Shown here piece by piece: positions 1-10,916 of a DNA stretch of 64,000 nt; the first letter of the stretch is position 1, and every line of letters starts with the position of its first letter. The stretch is taken from NCBI RefSeq assembly GCF_003590095.1, contig NC_039499.1, positions 558,001 to 622,000 on the forward strand, in the 5' to 3' direction. Below the pieces are notes generated by a model. It saw nothing but the letters and a program-made list of their open reading frames with translations, was not told the origin of the DNA and made no database searches. Source of the DNA: Trichoplusia ni (Eukaryota; Arthropoda; Insecta; Lepidoptera; Noctuidae). The translations under genes were made by a program, and so were the position numbers.

Positions 1-3000
1 TGATTTTATTATATTAAGTATTTCTCTTTTATGAAGTCAAATATTATTATTGTCAGTAAATTGTCCATCCAATATTTTTTTATTACAATGCAAATTTTTG
101 TTCACAAAATGACAGCTTTAATATAATTAGGTTTAAAATATACTATCAGCAAGAAGGCATTTGTTTCTAAGAATTACTACTAACCATCATTGAAAATAAA
201 TGGCTCTTTCCTATCATTGACTTTTTATGTATAGATAGGTAGCGAACCTGTTTGTTAAAACATAAACAATGACAGATGTTATTTAAATCACATGTGGTCT
301 CATCATTTCTGATTGCGATTAGAAAATAGGTCAAATTAGTTCCGATATTAACCATATAAAATGTCTACTTTCCTAATAGATTATAATTCCCAAAAAAAAA
401 AATCAAAATATATGTTACTTCCTTTAATACAGTCAATTTATAATATAATTAGATTATTGATAAATTGTTTTGAAGCATTCTTCCTGCTTAACTTTTAATT
501 CATGTAATATAATTTGTTTTATCAATAAATCTATGTAATTAACAATTAGTTAAAGGATAATCCTACAGTTATTTAATACTCTTTGATTTTTTATTGGTTC
601 AATACAAATACTCAAATAATATTACTTTTAAAGCAATAATAACACTAATAAAATTAATAATATTAATAAAAGAGGTAAGTAGCTGTTATGTGGTAACTGC
701 AACCAGTAATTTTACATTTCTTAAGAGTCTGAAAGAGTGTACAAATTTTTCTTTATGCCGATTACAACTGCAAATTCCGTCATGAAATTGACCTTAACAG
801 ACCTGAATAAAGTTGCCACCCGAGTTCCATACAAACATTCTCACTTTTATCTCCTAGATTATCAAACCATTAAAAGAAAAAGTATGTAGAGGTAAACAGC
901 TATGTAAGTCTAGACTCGACAACAGTACCATAGCAACAACACCCCTAGACACGCCGCCTTGAACCGAATTAAGGATTAGGAAAGAATCGACACGAGATTC
1001 ATTATATTTACTAGCTGCCCTAGTTTCGTTGAAGATGATTTTAAGTTTATTTATGAGCTCATCCATGCCCATTAAAGGTACACGGAAATACGTTCGTTTA
1101 TCCTGTTCATAATTAGGATATTAACCACTATTTTATGTAAAAATGATGGCGAAATCCTCATGGACTTCATGGACAATAGGAAGGTTTGTAACAACGGCCG
1201 GCGTTTAAAAAAAATACTCGAAATGCCGAAAGTTCGAAGCGTTTTTTTGCGGACCAGGTTCCAAAGCATTGCGATCCCATATGCAAGAAGTCTAGAAACC
1301 TTTTTTTTATTGCCTAAATCTTAATGGCTTTCTACGTCTTTCGGCAGCCAGGGGGAAGGCGGGGTAAAACCAAAATTAAGACATGCTAATTCATCAAGAT
1401 ATTTTTTCTGACGGGAACTTCGCGGGTTAAATACGCAGGACGTTGCTAGTATTTTACATCTACTTAGAATTTTGAGTAGGGCGTTCAAACAAACTAGTCC
1501 TGGTGGTTGTAAACGCCTGATTGCGAGTTGACCTGGACTAGTAGAGGTCAACCGCCACCGCATCCCTACTATCCCTGCTAATATTATAAATGCGAAAGTA
1601 ACTCTTTATGTCTGTCTGTTACGCTTTCACGTCTAAACCACTGAACTGATTTTAATGAAATTTGGTACAGAGATAGAGTTGACCTTGAGAAAGAACGTAG
1701 GATAATTTTTATCCTGGACTTTTGAAGAGTTCTCTTGGAAACGCGATATAACCGACCTCGACGCGGGCGAAGCCGCGGGCGAAAAGCTAGTTATTTCATA
1801 CATTAGGTCCCAAAGTTGCCTTTCGATGACGAAAAACGAGAATCTTTTGTGAAAACTCTCGTTGGACAAATTTGCTGATTTTGCTAGAATTAGATTCGGT
1901 CAGCCATGAAGCAAAGGTTCACTCATAGAAGAATATTTTTGCATTAGAATATTGACCCTGTTCCACTACGCTCAAGTGATTTTCAACCTTGGGGTGATAG
2001 ACCATTGTTTTGACTGACCGTACAACGTAATCAGTGCCTTCGAATGCGAGATGATATGCTAAAGGATATGACTGATGATAGACTTAATACTACCTGTTCT
2101 TACCATCCGATGAGAATGTGACGATAATACGTTGTTTTCCCTCTTTATCTCTGAATATCTAAGAGAAGATAATTCTGAACAATCAATATCCATGTCAACT
2201 ATGAAATTCAATGTAAAATATGAACTTATAAATAACAAAAATAATGAAAATACATGTTAAAGCTTTTCTTCTCCAAAATAATTAACACAACGTAAGTATG
2301 TACGTTGAATATCAAGTATTAATGAAGTTAATTAAACACAAGTGATTACCTTAACTTGTGCCTGAGCCTAATCGTAACAAAACGATTATTAAAATAGCAT
2401 TTACGCTTTGCTATTTTAGTACTTTATTGTTTCTATAAATAACCACAAATAAACGAGGAAAATTCAAAACGGATATGAGTATAACAACGTGTTAAAACAA
2501 TCAATTAATTTATGTAGATGTCTTCTATAAATATGGAACATAATTATTTCAAAAGTGGCGTGTAATGTAATATGTTTACGGACATGGGTAATAATGTTTT
2601 CATCAGCGACGTGCGTTTACCACTTTAAATTGTAATGCAAATAGATGACTCCTTATAGTGCATATTTTGTTAATATGTGTTTATCATACACATCCAGATG
2701 CCCGAATATTAAGCGTATACTCTTTAGGAGATGATGTGGAATACTATTTAGGAACCTAAATCACCAAAAACAATCGTACACATATACATAATTAATTTCA
2801 TGCGGCTACGAATAACAACATGCAATTTGAATTGTCAGCAGCTATTACCTGTATATAATATTTTAAAGAACGTTGAATAGATCCAGTGAGATATTTACTA
2901 CTATGTTCCTACAATATTGTATCGGATATTCGATCTTCTCATTCTATAGGAATTATAAGTACCGCATTAATGGTGTTCATACTCAATATCAGCTTCTCTG

Positions 3001-5457
3001 AAACCTTACGATTTTCACGTCATTAGGTACAATATATTTACTCAGACCTGAGTGGTGTCTGAAGATGATTGAAGTCTGAATTTAAACAATATCCGGTGCT
3101 AAAAACAAAACTAAATTAGACGCTAAATTTCGCGCTATCCACTGCAAGGTTGACAAAATAAATAAATTGTACTTCGATAGCATCTGTAAGAAATATGAAG
3201 AAATTTTATTTTGTGTGTCACGGGATCGTTTCGTGGAAAATATTTTAACAAAGGAAAATTTAGGAGAACCAATTTTGAGATGGCTTTTCTTCGCAGACAA
3301 TGTAGGTTACTCTTGTTACTAGCTAAGTGGATGTATATTGTTACGTTATAAGTAAAACAATATAGTGTCAGTGTGTCGTCGGAGACGCTGGGTGGTCGAT
3401 TTTTTTATTAACTTAGGGTGGGTGCGGTTAGGAGCGGCAGACCAAACACCGCCTCGTCCCGATCGATAATGCTACGGACTATTCCGCTTGCGACGCATTC
3501 CAAATCGTACCAAGTTTTATTGCTCGATAAAATATGATGCTGTCGAGTGTATTTGAAAATTATTCGTGTTCCAAAACTTCTACTATAATACAACTGTATC
3601 TGTATTTTTAACTTCCCCAGACCGTGTGTCGAGACCGAGTTCAAAACTGCTTAAACTGTTTATGATCGGAAAATTATAAATCTCACAAAACCTTTTTACA
3701 GAAGTCAAATAGACCTTTATCGTAAAGTACCAAACCAGAATGCTTGTTATGTTAAAGTCCGGTCTATCAACAGGTGGCACTATCTATATCGTAGTGACTT
3801 GTTGCTCCACAGGCTCACCATAGACACTGCAAATCCGTCTATGGTAACTCACTAAAGCCTTTAGAACCACCTTTTCTTGATGGAAAAACGAGAAAATATA
3901 ATCCCAAAAGCTACTGAGGTCGTTATTTACTTGCCTAGTTTTAATAATTAACGAGTACCTAATAGCACTTTTCATAATTTCAAGATCTTATTGAAAGAGT
4001 GTTTATATCTATCAACTAATATTCGGTAAACGTAATTTGTTTCATTCGGAGTAGATCTGGAATATAATATTCTATTAGTACAAGATTTACACCATAAATT
4101 ACTTAAACGAATATCAGTACTATAAACTATTTTCACGAATAAACAAATCTTGATTTGAAATACCACATTTAGCTTGGTCCAAAATACGAACATATACTTC
4201 TGTAATAGGTTTATGTTTATTACGTGTATTATTTCGTTTCGAGAATAGTCAAGAAATCATTGAATCTCTTTGGATTAAGTAATTTACATATAATCTTAAA
4301 ACGTTCTTAGTATTGTACGTCATTGTACAGTCGAGAGCACATCAAAGCGAACATTTCGACGTTAACGGCGCCATAAATTCAAAGAAGTAAAGTTCAAATT
4401 AACGATTCATTGCTATCACTAACTTGTTGCTCACTATACAAAGTGTACAGGCTAGTCGTAAATACTGGATCTAAGTTATCCGAGTGCTGATTCAGCCGCT
4501 CGCATGTATTTGGCGTACTATTAATAACTTGGTAAATATGTAACCAAAGTCGAGGTTACAAATATTAACTTGAATAAATGTGTGACGTAGCGTCCATGCT
4601 AGCGTAGTTACCAGGAATATTGCGATTTGTGTCGTGTCTTTACATTAGTCAGAAAGTAATTGTATTTATGTTATTCATTTAGTTTCAAAGTAAGTATCAT
4701 CGAATGTTTAATTAAGAAATTAAGGTTTTTTAGGCGTTGAAATACTTTATTTTCTATTTTGAAACGAATTTCACATCTAATACCTATAATTCCGAGATGG
4801 GTTTAAAAACATTAAAAGGACTTGGCCGGATTCTGCCCCAGAGTGTACAAGAACCAAAATAAAACCAATAATTATAAAAAAACGAATAAGGAATTTTGAA
4901 AATAGCTCAATTTACTGTAGCAGCGGGAGAAAAAAACATACAATAAAAAGATTTTCTTCGTTTGTACTCCACTCAAAAGTACCCTTAATGTTGCCATATA
5001 ATATTCACAAAGAACAAAGTAGGGAAAGTCAGTCACTATAGACATCGAGCTTAAAATGTAAATGTTCATAATTAATCATAACTTACATAACACATATATT
5101 TTTTTTAAGCTTACTGATTTATTTAAATAAATGAAACCATAAATATTATTAATTAAATAAAACTAAGTTCGCGTACAAAGGAAGATAGTCACTTTTGTGC
5201 TGACAACATTGAAGTGATGAATATCGAGCGTCTAATGTCAATGTCAAATCACATTCTTACATAATTTGTAAACAATAAACAGTCATTGCGCCGGTTTGTT
5301 TTTTCGTATATGATATGTTTTATAATATGTCGTAGCCCCCCGCGAGTGCTCCACTAACTAGTCGTACTGTGTATACTTAAGAAAAATGGACCTTTAAAAC
5401 CGGATCACAATCGGAGAACGTATCAGGAGACATGTTTTATCATCATTACCCGCCGAT
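1..5457. other. Intergenic AT-rich DNA, no supported gene
   Basis: I see no convincing protein-coding exon here. Open frames are short, lack splice-site support and show no recognisable domain. The only recognisable content is a LINE-like repeat fragment at 1573-1791. A more GC-balanced stretch just left of it, at about 1320-1565, may belong to the same or a nested element. Confidence 0.6.
1573..1791. repeat. Lepidopteran LINE/RTE-like 3'-end fragment
   Basis: The block opens with the characteristic 'ctaatattataaatgcgaaag', followed by the 'ctgtctgttacgctttcacg' and 'gatgaaatttggtacagagatag'-like phrases. It closes with 'gcgggcgaagccgcgggc...aagctagt'. This phrase set is common in non-LTR retroelement tails in moth genomes. 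Other fragments of the class occur at 28631-28779 and 45407-45620 in this orientation, and at 17333-17629 in the opposite orientation. The exact family is not determined. Confidence 0.6.
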
Positions 5458-7074
5458 ATGACTGTTCTTTTATCGGAGTGGTTAACATTCGAGGTATGTT
5501 GTAGCATCATTAAATCTTTTTTATACCTACAGCATTCATATTATTCAAATACCTATCTACAATTTCAAGACTAATAAAGATACTTATTTTACCTTCACAG
5601 TTATCATCTCATAGCCATGTCTGTGGTGCGTGTTATGACAAGATATCAAGATGTCTTGCAACGAACTCCAGGGAAAGACAACTCGGTTATATCAATGTTT
5701 GTTGTGGCTGTGGTAAATCAGTTGCCATGTGCCAAAAGACACGAAATTCGGGAGGGAAGCCCTCTCGCCTCAGTTGTATCACTGTGGCAGTACTTACATG
5801 ATGACATGTAAGGAATACGTTTTTAAATATCTACATGTGAATAATTGTTACAGTTTTAATATTATAGTCAATCACATTAAATAACTTAAACTTATTTGAA
5901 GTTCTAATTCAAAATGTAACATGCGAGTCAATATAGTTACTATGATGTAATATTTAATGCTGATTAAATATTAATTATTATTAATGAGGAATATTTTCAA
6001 TTAAGAATCAGTTAGGACAAGTCTTTACTTGCCTTACTTAGATAACTAGTGATTTACTCTGACTCCACATGGATTTTACAAATCTTCGGAACTTTCTGTA
6101 TTTCTATGCTATAATATGGATGTATTATATACTTTCACCTTCCACATTAATCACATTAATCATTCCATATTGGTAAAAACTGTATGAATATCTGTTTGAT
6201 TGACAGAGATGAGATGGGGTATTTTATTTTGTAATATGTGTCTTGGTTTGATGTTGGCAATAAAGTAATAATATTGTTATGTACATACATTTGAGTTTAC
6301 ATATATAGAAAGTCAAGCTATTGATTGTCGAGTGTGAGTGGTATTAGTTTCATTTTTTTTCAGGTTAGAGCTGCCAACTTTTTATGTCATGGTTGTTACA
6401 TGAGAGCTAACAACGAAGTGAGCCGAAGAATTATTACTGATTCCAACCATTTTCACGCCTTAGAAGATCACCAACCTGATCAAATAATCCAAATACCTAT
6501 TCCTCCACCACCTCCTCCACAACTTCCTCCACCACTTGCTCCACAACTTCATCTTGGCCCAGGTCAAGATGTTTCATCAATTGCCCTACCTAATTATAGA
6601 TGTTGTGCTAATACATCTAAGCGATGCATATTTGATGGATTTCAGCAAAGTGCAGGTTATTTATTGCCTACCTTAATTAAATCAGCCTTGTTGTTTTATA
6701 ATAAGCTTTATGCGGATTCTAATGAATGGGAGTTATTATTGGAGAACTCAAGTTTATCAAATACTTTCGCAGCACTTGAAATTGAAGGAAATCATCCTCT
6801 TCTATTAAGAGGACGTATTAAATCGAGACATACGTCCAGGCGTGAATATTACACGTATTTTTTATATGAAGAGCTTCCCTCATTTGAAGACCAACTTAGA
6901 AATGGTATCTTAAGTTATTGGTGTAATTGTGTATCTGGCAACCGGACTGTTGGATGTTGTGCTCACATTATGACAATTCTTTGGTACTTGGTATGGACGA
7001 GATACCAAGAAGCTGTCTTTTCACCAGCCGTGTTTTGTAATGTTTTATTAATATTAAATGTTTCAACAATTTAA
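5458..7074 (+). CDS. Cys-rich, proline-rich SWIM zinc-finger protein (three exons)
   Basis: Proposed exons are 5458-5493, 5601-5789 and 6364-7074. All junctions are phase 0, giving 311 residues. Exon 1 reads MTVLLSEWLTFE before a GTATGT donor. Exon 2 follows a good CAG acceptor and contains paired Cys motifs (HVCGACY, VCCGCG). Exon 3 follows a long T-tract plus CAG and continues with LCHGCYMRAN, a run of prolines with PPPPPP, and a conserved-looking core. Near the C-terminus is a SWIM finger, CNC...GCCAH, in the context SYWCNCVSGNRTVGCCAHIM. Such SWIM proteins bind DNA or protein, and members of this family occur in many copies in insect genomes, which suggests a mobile-element origin. The weak point is the exon 2 donor: the in-frame one (GTACTT at 5790) is mediocre, while a stronger donor at 5808 would keep phase but place two in-frame TGA codons just before it. 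Function unknown. Confidence 0.5.
6364..7074 (+). CDS. Large 3' exon of the SWIM zinc-finger gene
   Basis: This is the best-supported part of the three-exon gene. It is a single open frame of 236 codons plus stop, opening right after a T-rich tract and CAG at 6361-6363. The order is a Cys pair (LCHGCY), a Pro-rich spacer, a hydrophobic/basic middle (LLLRGRIKSRHTSRREYYTY), the SWIM motif and a short end. The open frame extends upstream to 6325, but the acceptor makes 6364 the likely exon boundary. Confidence 0.6.
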   Translation, partial: VRAANFLCHGCYMRANNEVSRRIITDSNHFHALEDHQPDQIIQIPIPPPPPPQLPPPLAPQLHLGPGQDVSSIALPNYRCCANTSKRCIFDGFQQSAGYLLPTLIKSALLFYNKLYADSNEWELLLENSSLSNTFAALEIEGNHPLLLRGRIKSRHTSRREYYTYFLYEELPSFEDQLRNGILSYWCNCVSGNRTVGCCAHIMTILWYLVWTRYQEAVFSPAVFCNVLLILNVSTI

Positions 7075-10000
7075 TTTCTTTTATTTGCTGTCTTATCCAA
7101 AATGTTATCAGTTGAATAATATTGTTCTAACTTCCAATCAATTAGATTTACTCAAATTGAAAAATAATGCTGCTTTCAGTGTTCAAGTGATTGTATTATG
7201 AATATTAAATGTCTAGATTAAATATTTATATACCAGGAACATAAAAGTGCTTTAACCATAGTTTAACTTTCAACCTAACCTTACTTAACTTTCAACCTTC
7301 ATAACTCTTGTCAGCGACTGCTGAGCAAAAAAAAACTTTTTTATTCTTGTTTCTGACGATGTTTACTATTAATTGACGTATATTTTATTCGTGTACATGC
7401 TGGGGCACAGGTTCATACAATTTCCGGCCATGTCCTTTATTCAGATTTCAGTATCATAATTATAGTTAGGTAATATAAACGGTCGGAAAAACACCTTGTA
7501 GTCAGTCTATACGGGTCACTAACTCACGAAAATCGTTAATTCACGACTCTACTTTTTGCTGTTAATCCAAATTTGTACACCGACCTTTGTATCAAAAACA
7601 GTGCAGCTTGAGGTTTTGGGTGCCATGTACTTGCCTTGGCTGACCTTCTAGGTTACATTAGATTAAGAAACTTTAGCAAGCTAAAACTCTACGAACTTAT
7701 GACACGAAAATGATACGTTTCTTAGCGGCCCATATAATTGAATACGTGTTTGATATAGATTCCTTGTTCAGAAATGTATTTTTTTAATAACTTTAGAAGA
7801 GAATCCGTTTTTTCAATCCGAAAGAATGTTGCCTAGCATATTTAATATTATAAATACATAATTGAAATGTTGTAGCTCTGCTCTTGTACGTCACAATCTT
7901 AACAGGCGAGCTTGTCATCTCGTTCCTGTCATGTACACGAACCATTCTTATAATGTGGGACGATGTTTAGAGAAATAAAACAATGTTCTTGTAAAAATAG
8001 CTTAACATTTCTGTTTTTGACATGCCCTAGGTTGTGTAATATCACTTAGTTCAGGGCCTTAGGGTAGCTGTTATTCTATAGAAATAGATTTTCAATCGCA
8101 TAGCCATATTGCGGCCTAATTCGATAATAGAAAAACAAAAAACATTATGTAAATAAATCGTGTCAATTTACATGTACGCAGGAAGATAGTTTCCGGGCAG
8201 TTTTAATTAGATACAAAGAATCGGATTAAAATTAATAAATATATTTTTGTGGAAAGTGGAGTGATAAATAAGTGTTGTTCTTCTGTTATCTATGAGCAAA
8301 GCTTACATACATTACATGATGTTTCCCCGTCTAGGTATGAAATTATTTGATTGCTAAATAAAATAAAAGTCCTCAGCTCTGCGGTAGCGTTTTCCAGGAG
8401 TGAATAAAGAGGTTGTAATTGAAACTGTTTGTGACATCCCTATGACATTTTGTGCAAAAAAGTAACATTTGGCAGACCTTAAGATACAAAGATAACAAGA
8501 TCAGGAAACAAAGTATTTAGCTAATGAAACTGACTACAGTTAAATAGATACTCGTCCGTACAGTTTCACCGTTTTTGGTCGTATTATGCAAATTGTGCTT
8601 GGTTGGCTTCCAGCTCGACGTTATGCGGGAAGCGTGCGCGATTGCGTGAAATGTAATCATAATCATATTACCTTTTTATTAAGTTCTAAAAATAACTGTG
8701 GAGAACGTTATCGCTAGCGTTATCTCATGGCGAGATCGTGGTTCACTGGCGCTGGCGTGTGCTGCGGGCTGGGTACACGCCTGCTATGATCGGAGAAGGT
8801 TGTTTAGCATGCCACGAGCCACGGGTGCTTAGAGCCAATATGCTGACTCTGTGTCTCTGTTGCGGTTATTGACACGTGGGAAATTATATACGTATTCTAT
8901 ATTCATTGAACATTTGAGGCTAGAACATGGCTATTATGAGTATCAACACACCTTGCAAATAAGTATAAAATCTTGGATTCACCCTTTGTTTTCCACTCTG
9001 GGCATCGTTCAATATGATAATTATTCCACATTATACCTAGTTGGACAGAATCCCAGACAAGTTTTAAGAAGACGAGATGCATGTTGTCAAAACAGCGGCA
9101 CGTCAATTGGGCTAATCGGTCGCCGGCTGCGAGCCAATTACTTACTTGACAGCATGGAAGCAATTCCTACATTTGAGGGCGGAAAACGCTGCAGGAAGAC
9201 TTCCCTTTATTGTGATACAGAAATAGACACGCTCATTGTAGTCACCATTATAATATAAATAGTAATTTATCTATACAAATCTCTTCTATTTATAAAAGCA
9301 TGATTTTTTTTAAGGACGTAGCCTGTTTTTCTGATTTGAATAGAATACGAGGTGATATTGTTTTATTTTTAATTTCTATTTACCGTGTAAGATCCAGTTA
9401 AAGTGACATGTGTGCCAATGACGTACAGTAATATGTCCGTCGTCTTAAAAACGGTTCTTAGATGATAACATTGTGATTTTATTACAATATCGTCACACGA
9501 TATAGCGTCGTGTTTGCTATGATGCAACTTATATATAAACTATGGTTTTGACAGCCAATTAATTTATGATATAGTCGCGATTTATTTATAATTGAATTCG
9601 TAATTTTTTTATAGTGTTATTAATTTATATTAAATTAATTCTCTTCACGACAAACACGTAACTATGTTTATCAAGATAAGTTTCAATTGCCATCACAATA
9701 ATTACGTTTGCTGTCCGAGATCAAAGCGCGCACTGTCTCAATACGTGTGTTATCAACCAATCATCCTCTTATCGTAATAGGACAATGACTCTGAAGTTTT
9801 ATGAAACCTCTAGGGTTTATCTTGATATCGTGTCGCCGTAAAACTTTCTGCCAACAGGCACACCTTAAGTCCTTAGGTCCCTACAGTTTTGTTACCAATT
9901 ACATTGCTATAATTCTGGCAATTTTCTTGTATAGTTATGCATAGGTTTATTTGAATAGATTCAAACATAACTATCTTAAAGCACTGCAATTCATAAAATA

Positions 10001-10714
10001 GAACTAGCTGAATCGGCAAACGCTGTATTGTCAAATGAATTCTTTGTAAAAAATTCATAATAAACGAGTAAAAACAAATGAAAAAGAGAATGTTAGGGAT
10101 CACTTAGGGGTATGAAGAAATACGAATATAAAATTTCATAAAAATAGGTCAAGCCGTTTCGGAGGAGTATGGTCAGAAACATTGTGGCAAGGAGGTTTTC
10201 TCTATTAGAAGAAAGAAAGACAATTCATTCCGGTTCCTAACTTGGATGTTATTAATCAAGCAATTTTATTTAAATCCTATATGTCTGTACAATACAGGAA
10301 CACAATATTTCCTCATATCATCGCTCGCCTAATTCATAAATTATATAATGCTAACGTGACAATAACATTATTGCAACATATTAACCTCATTAACATGTTT
10401 TAGAATACGTCAAAAGGTTTTCCTCTAACCACTGATCACAATTGACGTGTGATAGCGTAAAACTTTAACATGTCTGCAATGTATTTAATTTTGACGCCAT
10501 TTCATCCTCTTTTTGGAAAAAAATATATATTTGATTCGTGCCTAGCGTTGTGCCGAGGCTTGTGAGAGGCCGAATTACTGGTTGTGATTGGAGTAGAAAA
10601 ATCCTATACCTACAGAGGATAGGATCGGATAGATTATGGACGGATAGAAGGATAGGAACCACCCTTTTTGAATTCTATTGAAATGTTTGTAAGGTTTGTT
10701 TTCGCTTGTCCCAG
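7075..10714. other. Intergenic region upstream of the Gyc76C-like gene
   Basis: No supported coding exon. It holds a LINE-like fragment near 10105-10212 and should contain the promoter and any non-coding first exon of the cyclase gene. A splice-acceptor-like T-rich tract ending in CCCAG at 10711-10714 lies 28 bp before the cyclase start codon. It suggests a 5' UTR intron whose upstream exon I could not place. A comparatively GC-rich patch at about 8700-8830 is unexplained. Confidence 0.45.
10105..10212. repeat. LINE-like 3' fragment
   Basis: The block contains 'aatataaaatttcataaaa', then 'ggtcaagccgtttcggagga', then 'gtatggtcagaaacattgtg'. This resembles the widespread insect non-LTR phrase about fitting a coding tail ('...aaaatcggtccagccgtttcggaggagt...'). 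Only a short decayed copy is present, with no open frame. Confidence 0.5.
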
Positions 10715-10742
10715 GTGAGAGTAACGTGGTGAAGGCGACGGC

Positions 10743-10916
10743 ATGTGGCGCGGCGCGCGGGTTCTCGTACTCGCGGCGCTGAGCCTATTGGCCGAGCCTT
10801 CGCTCGCCGCCAAGAAGTATAACCTCACCGTGGGCTACTTGCCCGCCCTCACCGGAGAACTACGAGACAGGCAGGGCCTCACCATCTCCGGGGCACTCTC
10901 CATTGCCCTCGAAGAG
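10743..10916 (+). CDS. Gyc76C: Gyc76C-like exon 1: start codon and signal peptide
   Basis: ATG at 10743 opens MWRGARVLVLAALSLLAEPS, a basic N-terminus plus a hydrophobic core with a likely signal-peptidase site after the Ala-rich end (about residue 22-23). The mature chain begins KKYNLTVGYL, the first strand of the receptor domain. The exon ends in phase 0 at ...SIALEE before GTAAAC. The 28 nt between the acceptor-like CCCAG (10714) and the ATG would be 5' UTR. Confidence 0.85.

Noticed and set aside
8851..9258. 135-codon plus-strand open frame
   Set aside because: It does not start with ATG, has no recognisable domain and no splice support, and an overlapping minus-strand frame of similar quality exists.
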